Part shown: piece by piece, positions 7,929 through 16,120 of the stretch
How the letters are laid out: each line of letters starts with the position of its first letter
How positions within the stretch are numbered: position 1 is the first letter of the stretch
NCBI RefSeq assembly: GCF_002165575.1
Contig: NZ_MXQF01000016.1
Coordinates: 1 to 64,000 of the forward strand
Reading direction: 5' to 3'
Length of the DNA stretch: 64,000 nucleotides
Origin: Pseudoalteromonas sp. A601
Lineage (GTDB): Bacteria; Pseudomonadota; Gammaproteobacteria; Enterobacterales; Alteromonadaceae
Made by a program: the position numbers and the translations under genes
The notes under the pieces: generated by a model
Told to the model about the DNA's origin: nothing
The model's database searches: none
What the model saw: the letters and a program-made list of their open reading frames with translations, nothing else

Positions 7929-8633
7929 TTAGTCCCTTGTGTATCCAAAAGCATCAAAATCCTCCTTAAAATGCTCATAAACTTTATTTTTAGTTACTTC
8001 ATCATAATACTCTGCATATATACCTCTTTTAGATGAATTAACATGAGGAAGTTTGCTATTATTGAGACCTAACTCATTTAATAATAAAGGTACTTGGGCT
8101 TGTAATTCTTCAACTTTCAAAATCCTTTTAACAAGTAAGCTTCCATCTAAATTACTAACCCAATCTTTTTGTAAAACTTTTTTATTATTTTCAAATACTA
8201 AAGATTTACGAGATGCTAAATTAGACAATCCATTCTGGTCACAAACCCACGATACAAAATCTTTAAAAGTCATACCTTTTACAAGTGGGTATAGATGATG
8301 ACTCCAACGCTTATTCGTATCAGGGCTTATTGTCGTTTCTGTAATGAAAAAGTAATATGAAACTAACCAATCATATGGGTTTCTCACTACAGCAAATGAA
8401 AAAAGGCTATTGAAATTGTCTTCGCCCAATTTATTAAGTAATTCCAGAGCACTTTCATGTTTCTTAAAATTCTGATTTCCTGTAATTTTATTGAGAGCTT
8501 TTCGAAATCGAGACTGTTCCGAAGTAACAATATCGCAGTTTTTAACAGTATTTGTAAGCAACTTATTTATACTTGTTCCACCTGTTTTTGGAATATGTAT
8601 AAAAATAATTTTTTTAGATTTCAAATATATCAT
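7929..8633 (-). CDS. sulfotransferase family 2 (HNK-1-type)
   Basis: A 234-residue PAPS-dependent carbohydrate sulfotransferase. The 5'-phosphosulfate-binding loop is FIHIPKTGGTS at residues 11-21 and the 3'-phosphate-binding motif is VVRNPYDWLVSYY at about 82, both diagnostic of Sulfotransfer_2. It sits between the flippase and the second sulfotransferase. Two different folds side by side suggest that sulfate is added at two positions or on two sugars, and so an anionic sulfated polymer, as known for marine gammaproteobacterial exopolysaccharides. No membrane segment is seen, so it probably acts in the cytoplasm on the lipid-linked unit. Confidence 0.88.
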   Translation of the reverse strand: MIYLKSKKIIFIHIPKTGGTSINKLLTNTVKNCDIVTSEQSRFRKALNKITGNQNFKKHESALELLNKLGEDNFNSLFSFAVVRNPYDWLVSYYFFITETTISPDTNKRWSHHLYPLVKGMTFKDFVSWVCDQNGLSNLASRKSLVFENNKKVLQKDWVSNLDGSLLVKRILKVEELQAQVPLLLNELGLNNSKLPHVNSSKRGIYAEYYDEVTKNKVYEHFKEDFDAFGYTRD

Positions 8634-8640
8634 ATTAACT

Positions 8641-9939
8641 TCAAAGTATCTTAAATGTATTAATTTTTAGCTCTTTCTTCACTGTATACCACGACAACAA
8701 ATTAGCCGTACTCAATGATAGGAGAGTAACTATTGCAGCGCCATCTGCCCCATATACGGGAACGATGATTATGGATAAAAATAATGCAATAAAAAGAGAT
8801 AAAAGCATATTATTTCGAGCAACCTTTTGCCTTCCTGTCATTAATAAAATAAATCCCACAGATCCTGTAGAAACATTAATAAACTGACCTACAGCAAGTA
8901 TTCTAAGAATTTGGCTTGCAGCTTCAAACTCTTCACCAAAAAAGCCTAATACCCATTTAGGAAAAAACAACAGAATTAGTAAAAAAGGAAAAGAAAATAA
9001 AAGCATCAATCTACTACAGTTTTTAACAACAACCTTTAGTTCCTCATAATTTCCCGTTGAGTAAAGCTCACTGAATTTAGGCGCCGCTATCTTATTTACC
9101 GATGTTAAAATTAAGCTTATGAGAATCGCAATCTTATTTGCAATTGCGAAAAATGCTATATCAGTTGTAGTACCCCAAACACCTAAACTAAATTGCCCTA
9201 TGAGTGAATTAAGTTGCATACATGCTTGAACCACTAGCATCGGAGATCCGATTAATAGCATTTTTTTTATAGCTCCGAAATCTAGGGAGTCAAACTCATA
9301 ACCCCGAACCATAAAAGAAGAGTAAAGCAAAGATATAAATGTGCAAATAATAACAAATAGAATAAAATTATTAAATTGCAATTCTATTCCAATAAAACTC
9401 ACAAGCATTAGCACAGCTAACACAATGGTATTAGGTATGGGACCCAGAATACTCATGGAAACTATTATTCTATTATTTGCTTGATAATAAGCAGAAAAAA
9501 CATTTAACAGAGACAATAAAGGGATAAGGAATACAATACTCTCTAGAGCTTCTTTTAATTCTGGTTTATTAAAAATGTTAGATGATATAAACTCTGATGC
9601 AAAGTACATTAAACACGACAAAATCATAGAGAAGCACATTACAATAAAGATAGATGAATTTAACAAGGTAAACTTTTTTTCTTCTGATCCTGTGCTTGAT
9701 ACTTTTTGCAACATTGCATTCTGTTGACCAAAACTACCAACAACTACAAAATAAGTAACAATCGACATCAATAAAAAGTATTGACCCGCTATATCAGGGC
9801 CATAATATCTAGCAATTATAGCGGCTAAAGATATTGATATAGCCGAGCCGATAATTTTAACTAAAAGTGCTAAGGAACTATTTTTTAAAATAGTACCAAA
9901 GATACTATTCAACTGAGAAGAAAACACGTTTGCCCACAC
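8641..9939 (-). CDS. wzx: Wzx-type oligosaccharide flippase (MOP superfamily)
   Basis: A 432-residue membrane protein with about 12 spans and the polysaccharide-synthesis MOP layout: an N-terminal amphipathic stretch, then LAAIIARYYGPDIAGQYF (about residue 37), typical of Wzx proteins, and paired C-terminal spans with the GxxGFILLMTG pattern around 357. It would flip the undecaprenyl-linked unit of cluster 1 to the periplasm. It is the first gene after wzc in transcription order, separated by about 140 bp, and is followed by both sulfotransferase genes. Cluster 2 has a second flippase of similar architecture (17895-19160). Confidence 0.88.
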   Translation of the reverse strand: MWANVFSSQLNSIFGTILKNSSLALLVKIIGSAISISLAAIIARYYGPDIAGQYFLLMSIVTYFVVVGSFGQQNAMLQKVSSTGSEEKKFTLLNSSIFIVMCFSMILSCLMYFASEFISSNIFNKPELKEALESIVFLIPLLSLLNVFSAYYQANNRIIVSMSILGPIPNTIVLAVLMLVSFIGIELQFNNFILFVIICTFISLLYSSFMVRGYEFDSLDFGAIKKMLLIGSPMLVVQACMQLNSLIGQFSLGVWGTTTDIAFFAIANKIAILISLILTSVNKIAAPKFSELYSTGNYEELKVVVKNCSRLMLLFSFPFLLILLFFPKWVLGFFGEEFEAASQILRILAVGQFINVSTGSVGFILLMTGRQKVARNNMLLSLFIALFLSIIIVPVYGADGAAIVTLLSLSTANLLSWYTVKKELKINTFKIL

Positions 9940-10081
9940 CTATAAAATTAAAAATGATTAAATTTTTTCAGACTACATTCTGCATAACCTAAAAAATAAA
10001 ATATCATTTTCATTAATTTTCTAATATGTTCATTTAATACATAAATGACAAGCTTTTATTTATAGAGCCAAATTGGCTGCT

Positions 10082-12325
10082 TTAATCCTTATCACTTTTA
10101 TACTCATAGTTATAGTAACCATAATAACCGTAAGCATTGCTCGCTTTTTTAACTACGCCATTAAAAACCACACCTTTTACGTCGGTACCGTTTTGCTCAA
10201 AGCGATTACGGGTTAGCTCTATTTCTTTAATATGATTTTGGCCAAAACGCGTCACTAATAACGTAGTACCAGTATGAGCACTCACAATCGCCGGGTCTGT
10301 TACTGCTAAAATAGGAGGTGTATCGATAATTACTAAATCATACTCAGCGCTTACTTCTTCTACTAATTTACTAAAGTTTGAGTGCATTAATAATTCAGAC
10401 GGGTTCGGCGGTATTTGACCTCGGGTAATTACGCTTAGCCCATCAACGGGAGTTGGTTTAGTCACTTGGCTTAAGTTTAAACGCCCTGATAAGTAATCAC
10501 TTAGTCCATCATCCCACTTTATGCCAAATTGAGTTTGCAGGTAGCCTTTACGCATATCAGCATCGATGATTAATACCTTTTTACCGCTTTGTGCCAGTAC
10601 TGAGGCTAAGTTCACCGATATAAATGATTTACCTACGTCCGGGCTTGGGCCTGATATTGCTATAAGATTATTTTTAGCTTCCATCATCGCAAAATGTAAG
10701 CTAGTACGTAAGCTTCGCAATGCCTCGATTGATAAATCTGCTGGGTTATCAAGTGCTAATATAGATTTAGGTTTATTTTTAGCTTTACGGGCTTTACTAA
10801 AGCCTGTGAGTTTATCTTGGTAATCTGAGTAAGGCACGCTAGCGTATACAGGTAAGCCGATTCCTTCAATTTCATTAGGGTCTTCAACGCCTTTATGCAT
10901 GGCTTTTTGTACTAGCACTATCGCAACAGCCAACATGCCACCTAGCATGGTTGCCATTACCATAATCAAGGCTTTTTTAGGCTTAACTGGCTTTGAGGTA
11001 TTGACCTCAGCGTAGTCAATAATACGTACATTACCTACGGTACCTGCACGAACAATATCAAGCTCTTGAGTTTTAGCTAATAATAGAGTGTAGATTTCGT
11101 TACTTACTTCAACATCGCGTTTTAAACGTAGTAACTCTTGTTGAGTCTCAGGTAAGTTGCCAACTTCACTGACTAAAATTTGCTTTTGTTTTTCAACAGC
11201 CTCAATTTGCTCAAGTACACCTTGGTAAGTTGGGTGGCTTTCTTTAAACTTGCGGCTCATTTCAAGGCGTTTAAGTTCTAGCTCTTGTAGTTTTGTTTCA
11301 AGCTCAACAACTTGCTCAAGCACGCCTTGGGTCTCAAGGCTAATGTTTATTGATTGACGTTTGATTTGGTAATCGTTAAAGCGCTCTTCTGCGTATTCGA
11401 GTTGCTTTTTAATTTCAGGGAGTTGCACCTCTAAAAACTCGAGTGACTTTTGTGCTTCTGCGCTATTGCGCTCAACATTACGACGCACATAAATAGCCGC
11501 TACTTTATCAAGCACTTTTTCAGCATAATTGGGTTGCGCGCTTTGTAGGCTTAAATTAATAATGCCTGAATCTTTACCCTTTTCGCTGGCGCCAATAGCT
11601 GCTTGTAAATCTAAAATAGTGTTAAGGCGGTCTTTACGAGTAATTATAAACTCAGTACCGGCGCGGGCATTTAAGCTACGTATAGTTAGGTTAAACTTAC
11701 CGTTTGTGAGTTCTTGCCCTACTTTACCTGCTAAAACTTGTTCACCTTCATCATTTAATAACACAAGGCTATTATTTTCTTTAGCAACTAGCACAAAATC
11801 CAAACCTACTGCTGACTCTGGTACATCAAACCTAAATACATCAATGCTCTCACCACCCCAAGCGTAGGTGCTTGCGCCAAAGCTTGGTTCAGCTAAATCA
11901 CCCTTGCTCATTGGGGTAAATTTACGAAACGCGCGACCACCTATAAATGGGAACAGTTTAGGCTCAGCAATTATATCAAGCTTTAGGGTATCAACTGCCT
12001 CACCTATGATTGAGCGTGATTTTAGTAGCTCGATTTCGGTCACCGCGGCAGAGGTGCTTTCAAACATGCCAGCCATGTCGTCAAACCCAGGGACTGAGCC
12101 GCCGCTTTCTTCAACTTGGATCATCGCTGTAGCTTGATATATAGGGGTAGAGAATACGGCATACACTACACCTACAAACATAAATACAGCAGTTACTGCA
12201 ATGATAAAATATTTACGGTCGAGCAATGCGCCTAGTAGCGCCATTAAGTCAATTTCTTGGCTTGGGTTTTGTTCTGGTGTGCGATTTTGCTTATTTGCTG
12301 CTATTGCAGTGGGCTGAGCATTCAT
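10082..12325 (-). CDS. wzc: Wzc-like tyrosine autokinase/chain-length regulator
   Basis: A 747-residue polysaccharide co-polymerase. The N-terminal Wzz domain is flanked by membrane spans near residues 38-58 and 455-475, with long periplasmic coiled-coil/GNVR segments between (about 265-420). The cytoplasmic BY-kinase has Walker A GPSPDVGKS (about 560), Walker A' VLIIDADMRKG and Walker B LVIIDTPP. The C-terminal tail is tyrosine-rich (AYGYYGYYNYEY), the autophosphorylation cluster. It cycles with the adjacent phosphatase Wzb and contacts the Wza channel. It is second-last in the wza-wzb-wzc order, 14 bp after wzb. Confidence 0.95.
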   Translation of the reverse strand: MNAQPTAIAANKQNRTPEQNPSQEIDLMALLGALLDRKYFIIAVTAVFMFVGVVYAVFSTPIYQATAMIQVEESGGSVPGFDDMAGMFESTSAAVTEIELLKSRSIIGEAVDTLKLDIIAEPKLFPFIGGRAFRKFTPMSKGDLAEPSFGASTYAWGGESIDVFRFDVPESAVGLDFVLVAKENNSLVLLNDEGEQVLAGKVGQELTNGKFNLTIRSLNARAGTEFIITRKDRLNTILDLQAAIGASEKGKDSGIINLSLQSAQPNYAEKVLDKVAAIYVRRNVERNSAEAQKSLEFLEVQLPEIKKQLEYAEERFNDYQIKRQSINISLETQGVLEQVVELETKLQELELKRLEMSRKFKESHPTYQGVLEQIEAVEKQKQILVSEVGNLPETQQELLRLKRDVEVSNEIYTLLLAKTQELDIVRAGTVGNVRIIDYAEVNTSKPVKPKKALIMVMATMLGGMLAVAIVLVQKAMHKGVEDPNEIEGIGLPVYASVPYSDYQDKLTGFSKARKAKNKPKSILALDNPADLSIEALRSLRTSLHFAMMEAKNNLIAISGPSPDVGKSFISVNLASVLAQSGKKVLIIDADMRKGYLQTQFGIKWDDGLSDYLSGRLNLSQVTKPTPVDGLSVITRGQIPPNPSELLMHSNFSKLVEEVSAEYDLVIIDTPPILAVTDPAIVSAHTGTTLLVTRFGQNHIKEIELTRNRFEQNGTDVKGVVFNGVVKKASNAYGYYGYYNYEYKSDKD

Positions 12326-12339
12326 GTACTAGCCTATCC

Positions 12340-12774
12340 TTATAAATACTTTTGCCAAGCGCTACAAGCGCTATCGATTAATTCGTAAACGTGTTCAAAT
12401 GCTTCAAGGCTTTGCCTGTAAGGGTCGGGGATTTCTTTATCACCTAACCATTTACCCAGTAAAAATGTTTTACCACGGGCCTCTGGGTAGCGGTTGCATA
12501 GATCAGTTAAGTGGCGTTGTTCCATCACTAAAATCACACTATTTTGTACCACTAGGCTCGAGTTAAGCTGGCGACCTTGGTGCGCATCCATATTAATACC
12601 ATGGGGGGCAGCAATTTGTTTTGCGGTAGCATCAGCAGGTTTACCTTCAAGTGCGGTTAAACCTGCTGATGAAACTACAATATTTTTACCTTCAAGCTTA
12701 CTTTTAAGTACATATTCTGCAGTTGGGCTGCGGCAAATATTACCCGCACACACGACTAAGATAGAATCAAACAT
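12340..12774 (-). CDS. wzb: low-molecular-weight protein-tyrosine phosphatase Wzb
   Basis: A 144-residue cytoplasmic phosphatase that removes phosphate from the Wzc tyrosine tail. The active-site P-loop VCAGNICRSP lies at residues 8-17 (nucleophile Cys, then Arg) and the general acid Asp is in the loop IPDPYRQS at about 115. Length and motif spacing match Wzb/Etp. It lies between wza (9-bp gap) and wzc (14-bp gap), the standard group 1 capsule order. Confidence 0.96.
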   Translation of the reverse strand: MFDSILVVCAGNICRSPTAEYVLKSKLEGKNIVVSSAGLTALEGKPADATAKQIAAPHGINMDAHQGRQLNSSLVVQNSVILVMEQRHLTDLCNRYPEARGKTFLLGKWLGDKEIPDPYRQSLEAFEHVYELIDSACSAWQKYL

Positions 12775-12783
12775 CGCATCCCC

Positions 12784-13902
12784 TTAGTTAGTTGCAGCTA
12801 AATCGTCGATAGAGTCAACTGTCGCGATAGACGGTAGTAATAAGCTTATTACACGGTTCCAACGGGCAAGTGGTGCTGAGGTTACATACACAATATCGTG
12901 TGGCTGTAATTCAAACTGCTCAGCTAACACTAATGCGGCTACATTTTTAGCATGTAACTGGTAAACATCAGCAATCACGCCATCGCGCTGTAAGTCGCGT
13001 TTACGTAATACAAAAACGCCATTAGCGTCAGCTGTGTTTTCGTTTAAGCCACCAGAGTTTGTTAGTGCTTCGGCTAGGTTTAAACCGTAACGGTTAATAC
13101 CAACAGAACCTGCACGTTTTACATCACCTAATACAAATACGTTTTGTAGGTCATTACGACTAACGTGCACTATGTCGCCATGTTGTAATAAACGATTTTG
13201 TGAAATATCACCATGTGCATAAAAGTCATCAAGTTTAATGACTTCAGTTTTATCGCCACGAGTAAAAGTCACCGTGCGCCAATCTGCCTCTTTGGTTAAA
13301 CCACCCGCTTTATTTAATGCATCAATTAAAGTTAGTGGTATTTCAGTAACAGGGTAAACACCAGGTTTTGTTACTTCGCCAGTCACATAAGCTTTTTGGC
13401 TTCTGAACCCTACCACTTTTATGTCGATTTGTGGGTCTTCAATCACTCGGCTAAGGCGCTTTACAAGTTCTGTGTGAACCTCTTGTACGGTTTTACCTGC
13501 TGCTTGAATATTAGGAGCATAAGCGTAAGTAATGGTGCCATCAGCTTGTACGCGGAAGCCGTCAAACTCAGCGGTACGCTGTACAGCAGCGGGTATTGTT
13601 AGCTCTGGGTGATCCCAAACACCAATGGTAAGTACGTCGCCCACACCTAATTTGTATTGATAATCACTGGTATCAATACCATCAAGGCTCGAAGTTGGCT
13701 TAGCTTTTTTAGCGGTTTGCTTTTGTTGATAAATTAACGAGGAGTCAATTATTTGGATATTAACCTTTTCGAGATCCTGTTCTAAGTTATCAACTTGTTC
13801 ACCCGATTCGATTCCTTCGAAATGGCTACCGGGGATGATTGTACAACCTGTCATTGTGAGCAAGGTAAGTGATGCCACAAGTGTTTTACAGCTTAGCGCC
13901 AT
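12784..13902 (-). CDS. wza: Wza outer-membrane polysaccharide export lipoprotein
   Basis: A 372-residue export channel protein. A lipoprotein signal peptide ends at LTMTGC, so Cys about 20 is lipidated. The Poly_export domain starts near YKLGVGDVLTIGVWDHPEL (about 83), followed by two SLBB domains (around 170-250 and 255-335) with the typical VTGEVTKPGVYPV and VFVLGDVKRAGSVGI strands. The C-terminal stretch after PHDIVYVTSAPLARW should form the membrane barrel helix. It is the first gene of cluster 1. The 5' region runs into heptad array B, and the promoter is probably in 13903-14060, although no perfect motif is visible. Confidence 0.95.
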   Translation of the reverse strand: MALSCKTLVASLTLLTMTGCTIIPGSHFEGIESGEQVDNLEQDLEKVNIQIIDSSLIYQQKQTAKKAKPTSSLDGIDTSDYQYKLGVGDVLTIGVWDHPELTIPAAVQRTAEFDGFRVQADGTITYAYAPNIQAAGKTVQEVHTELVKRLSRVIEDPQIDIKVVGFRSQKAYVTGEVTKPGVYPVTEIPLTLIDALNKAGGLTKEADWRTVTFTRGDKTEVIKLDDFYAHGDISQNRLLQHGDIVHVSRNDLQNVFVLGDVKRAGSVGINRYGLNLAEALTNSGGLNENTADANGVFVLRKRDLQRDGVIADVYQLHAKNVAALVLAEQFELQPHDIVYVTSAPLARWNRVISLLLPSIATVDSIDDLAATN

Positions 13903-14066
13903 TGTATATTCCCAAATATTATAAAATTCTAAAACTTTCAGCTTAGTTATAATGATATGTGCTGTTATATTTTCGCTGGCTAATTAAAGCATGGCTCTGT
14001 TAACTCTGCAAGGTTGGTTGCTCAGTAAACAGGCAAGCGAGTAATTTTTTTGTAAATTTAGTTAAA

Positions 14067-14150
14067 AGGTTCTAGGTTCTAGGTTCTAGGTTCTAGGTTC
14101 TAGGTTCTAGGTTCTAGGTTCTAGGTTCTAGGTTCTAGGTTCTAGGTTCT
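14067..14150. repeat. 7-bp tandem repeat array B (AGGTTCT x12)
   Basis: Twelve perfect copies of AGGTTCT, preceded in phase by the heptad AGTTAAA (14060-14066). On the minus strand the array carries the last codons and the TAG stop (14135-14137) of the four-helix-bundle gene, so the repeat both ends that gene and occupies the far upstream region of wza. Confidence 0.97.
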
Positions 14151-14524
14151 TCAATATTGTAATTAGCTTCAACATCTTTAATGTAACCTTTTCTGATTTT
14201 GATTAATGACGCGAGCATCGCAGCAACCTCTCTAGCTTCACTTATTAGCTCTAAGCCTAGAGACTTTTCAATAATGCCTACTTCTATTCCTATATATATT
14301 TGCGTTACAAGCTCGCCTGCTGAACCTTTAGCATAATATAGAAACCTAGCTTGATCCGCTTGAGAATCACGTTCAACCCCCTCTGCAATGTTAGAGGGTA
14401 TAGATATAGCAGCACGTGTAACTTGCTCTTTGAACCCAAAGTCTTTGCATTTAGTTATCGCTTTGTAAGTATTACATGCTAACCGGGAAGCTCTTTTCCA
14501 TACATCTAACTGTTCAAACTTCAT
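14135..14524 (-). CDS. four-helix-bundle (S23/Avd-like) protein, copy 2, intact
   Basis: The only uninterrupted member of the three four-helix-bundle genes in the window (129 residues from the preferred start MKFEQLDVWKRASRLA). The longer frame to 14545 lacks a better ribosome site; TAGGTG precedes the chosen ATG. It carries the family signature VTRAAISIPSNIAEG at about residues 44-58, then RFLYYAKGSAGELVTQIYIG. The last residues EEPRT and the TAG stop are encoded by the AGGTTCT repeats. Relatives occur inside 23S rRNA intervening sequences, and distant homologues (Avd) assist retroelement reverse transcription by binding nucleic acid. No reverse transcriptase lies in this window. Function unknown; a nucleic-acid-binding role is an inference. 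Confidence 0.88.
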   Translation of the reverse strand: MKFEQLDVWKRASRLACNTYKAITKCKDFGFKEQVTRAAISIPSNIAEGVERDSQADQARFLYYAKGSAGELVTQIYIGIEVGIIEKSLGLELISEAREVAAMLASLIKIRKGYIKDVEANYNIEEPRT

Positions 14525-14620
14525 AACCACACCTAAACACGCCAAAATTCGTAAATTAACTATAGCTGAGACTATGGTTTTTCCTAGAGCCTAAAACCTT
14601 TGTCTTCCTTAAGCATATCG

Positions 14621-14798
14621 CTTCGGGCACGCTTCACGTTCCAGTTCGTCGCAGAGCTCCTCTCGCTCCAGCTTGAAAGCAAAACTATTTGCTTGTCTAG
14701 CCCTTCGGACACGCTTCACGTTCCAGTTCGTCGCAGAGCTCCTCTCGCTCCAGCTTGAAAGCAAAACTATTTGCTTGTCTAGCCCTTCGGGCACGCTT
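14621..14798. repeat. 82-bp tandem repeat, two copies plus 14 bp of a third
   Basis: Copies run 14621-14702 and 14703-14784, and a third begins at 14785 and breaks off after 14 bp. The two full copies are nearly identical (GGGC against GGAC near the start). Each contains small inverted repeats: GCAAA-ACTA-TTTGC and GCCC-TTC-GGGC. The block lies between the intact four-helix-bundle gene and array C. An open frame of 61 codons crosses it but follows the repeat and looks incidental. Confidence 0.9.
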
Positions 14799-14838
14799 CC
14801 GCCCCTAGGTTGCAGTTCCTACGTACTGATAAAAAATT

Positions 14839-14899
14839 AGGTTCTAGGTTCTAGGTTCTAGGTTCTAGGTTCTAGGTTCTAGGTTCTAGGTTCTAGGTT
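14839..14899. repeat. 7-bp tandem repeat array C (AGGTTCT x8)
   Basis: Eight perfect AGGTTCT copies (14839-14894) plus AGGTT. Three bases later come four in-phase degenerate heptads at 14904-14931: AGTTTTA, AGGTGCA, AGATTAA, AGGCCAA. This is direct evidence that perfect and degenerate arrays are two states of the same structure. Confidence 0.95.
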
Positions 14900-14960
14900 A
14901 ATCAGTTTTAAGGTGCAAGATTAAAGGCCAAAATCCATACCTTACAAAACACCTATTTTG

Positions 14961-15066
14961 CACAAAGAGAAGTGAATAAGAGAAAATGAGAAGACAAATA
15001 AATATGTTACTTCCCTAACGCCTTCCTGTGCATCTCTGAAGCGCAGCGCCTCTTAAACTCTTTGTG
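14961..15066. mobile_element. MITE-like element, copy A (ends CACAAAGAG/CTCTTTGTG)
   Basis: A 106-bp non-coding block bounded by perfect 9-bp inverted ends, CACAAAGAG and CTCTTTGTG. A related block of 120 bp with the same ends lies at 15124-15243. Both share the left interior AAGTGAAT and the right interior GCGCAGCG-C-TCTTAA, and both are followed by AATATATCA. No coding capacity. The MITE-like label comes from inverted ends plus copy number; no target duplication is proven. Confidence 0.65.
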
Positions 15067-15088
15067 AATATATCACTTAATTCTTTCG

Positions 15089-15109
15089 CGGCTAAAGCCT
15101 GCTCCTACG
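15089..15109. repeat. single REP-like palindrome
   Basis: CGGCTAAAGCC followed by TGCTCCTACG. The GGCTAAAGCC hairpin and the CTCCTAC tail match the ends of the 86-bp BIME-like units at 29540-29724. It lies between the two MITE-like copies. Confidence 0.7.
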
Positions 15110-15123
15110 AAAACCACTTTTTG

Positions 15124-15243
15124 CACAAAGAGAAGTGAATGAGGGTAAATGAGAAAGACAAAATAAATTTTCACTCTCCAGGCCCTTCGTTTCTTTCTTT
15201 GAGCTTTTCCCTCTTAAGCGCAGCGTCTCTTAACCTCTTTGTG
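15124..15243. mobile_element. MITE-like element, copy B
   Basis: A 120-bp relative of 14961-15066 with the same 9-bp inverted ends CACAAAGAG/CTCTTTGTG, and longer in the middle. Its right end is about 18 bp beyond the rfaH stop codon, so rfaH transcripts would read into it; the inverted ends could fold in RNA. Confidence 0.65.
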
Positions 15244-15261
15244 AATATATCAGTTTCGCCT

Positions 15262-15750
15262 TTAACCTACTTTTCTTATATCTTTATTATCTACTGCTAC
15301 TTCTATTTTTTGATTTAGTAGATTAATTAATAATATGCTGCGCATGTCGCCGTCTGGCTCTTTAAATATTGCTTGTACGTCTTTGAATGAACCGTTATTC
15401 AGGTACACTAAATCACCCGCATTTGGCAGGTCGTTGGTATTTAAATTTGGTTTAAAGTTTTGTAATTCGCTGATCAACTGCTCAGGTACTATTTGATATG
15501 ACGCACCATACGACACAAAACCATTGATGCCACGGGTATTTTTTACCGCAGAAAAGTTACAGTTTTGTGAATTTAAACAAACGAATAAATAGTTTGGGAA
15601 TAACGCTGACTCTTTAACGGTACGACGACCTTTAACGAGCTTTTCTGTTTTTAGAAGAGGAAAAAAAGCCTCAATCCCTTGGTTTTGTAAATTAATTTTC
15701 GCTCGTGCTTCCTGACGAGGTTTACAAAATAATAAGTACCAACTATCCAT
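15262..15750 (-). CDS. rfaH: RfaH-type transcription elongation/antitermination factor
   Basis: A 162-residue NusG paralogue. The N-terminal NGN domain runs MDSWYLLFCKPRQEARA to about residue 100, with the RfaH-like FPLLKTEKLVKGRR and SALFPNYLFV. The C-terminal KOW domain (about 108-160) begins PNAGDLVYL. In enterobacteria RfaH binds RNA polymerase at ops elements and keeps long polysaccharide operons transcribed and translated. Its position between two such operons fits that role. It is transcribed alone: a terminator-like hairpin lies upstream at 15845-15881. No canonical ops core (GGCGGTAG) is visible at the expected places upstream of either cluster, so the recruitment site may have diverged. 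Confidence 0.9.
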   Translation of the reverse strand: MDSWYLLFCKPRQEARAKINLQNQGIEAFFPLLKTEKLVKGRRTVKESALFPNYLFVCLNSQNCNFSAVKNTRGINGFVSYGASYQIVPEQLISELQNFKPNLNTNDLPNAGDLVYLNNGSFKDVQAIFKEPDGDMRSILLINLLNQKIEVAVDNKDIRKVG

Positions 15751-15844
15751 ATCAATCCCTAAAATACTAACTTCTCTAACTTCGATTGCTTACACTTGCA
15801 ATTTGAGAGTGGAGATTATACGCATTTAATTAGGGTACTGTCTA

Positions 15845-15881
15845 TATAAAACCCCATTAAAACTTTTCATGGTTAATGGGG
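15845..15881 (-). terminator. intrinsic terminator between cluster 2/remnant and rfaH
   Basis: Stem CCCCATTAA (15852-15860) pairs with TTAATGGGG (15873-15881) around a 12-nt loop. On the minus strand it is followed by TTTTATATAG. It lies about 33 bp past the stop of the gene remnant at 15914-16000 and about 95 bp before rfaH, so it would separate cluster 2 transcription from rfaH. Confidence 0.75.
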
Positions 15882-15913
15882 GCATTTTCTATAGCTTAGA
15901 GCTCTTATTTACG

Positions 15914-16000
15914 TTATTGGTGTTTCATATAGAAAGCAAGTGTACCTTTTCCATTTGAAACGGCATCAATAATAGGGGCTGTATATTGGGCAAGGGAGCT
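15914..16000 (-). pseudogene. possible 3' remnant of an unrecognised gene
   Basis: In the 370-bp gap before rfaH, the minus strand reads SSLAQYTAPIIDAVSNGKGT, then LAFYMKHQ and TAA, a protein-like tail of 28 codons. It is preceded by an in-frame stop at 16001-16003 and followed about 33 bp later by a good terminator. Residue composition looks like real coding sequence and not random AT-rich DNA. I do not recognise the protein. It could be what is left of a gene deleted when cluster 2 was exchanged. A small hairpin AATCAGC-TTT-GCTGATT lies at about 16060-16076. Confidence 0.35.
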
Positions 16001-16120
16001 TCACCTTGAGGTTGTTAGTAGCAACTTGCTCTTAATTTGGTTTCTATTACAACCGAGCGAAATCAGCTTTGCTGATTAATTTTAACACTGCGAAATGGAT
16101 ATGCGGTGCGATTGACAGTA

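Noticed and set aside
13903-14060. JUMPstart/ops element upstream of wza
   Set aside because: Some letters resemble JUMPstart (GTTAACAGAGCC on the minus strand), but the GGCGGTAG core is absent.
14067-14150. Heptad arrays as a CRISPR array
   Set aside because: Units are contiguous without spacers and far shorter than CRISPR repeats; no cas gene.
14609-14794. 61-codon minus-strand open frame
   Set aside because: It lies wholly in the 82-bp tandem repeat, its residues repeat with the DNA, and there is no ribosome site or homology I recognise.
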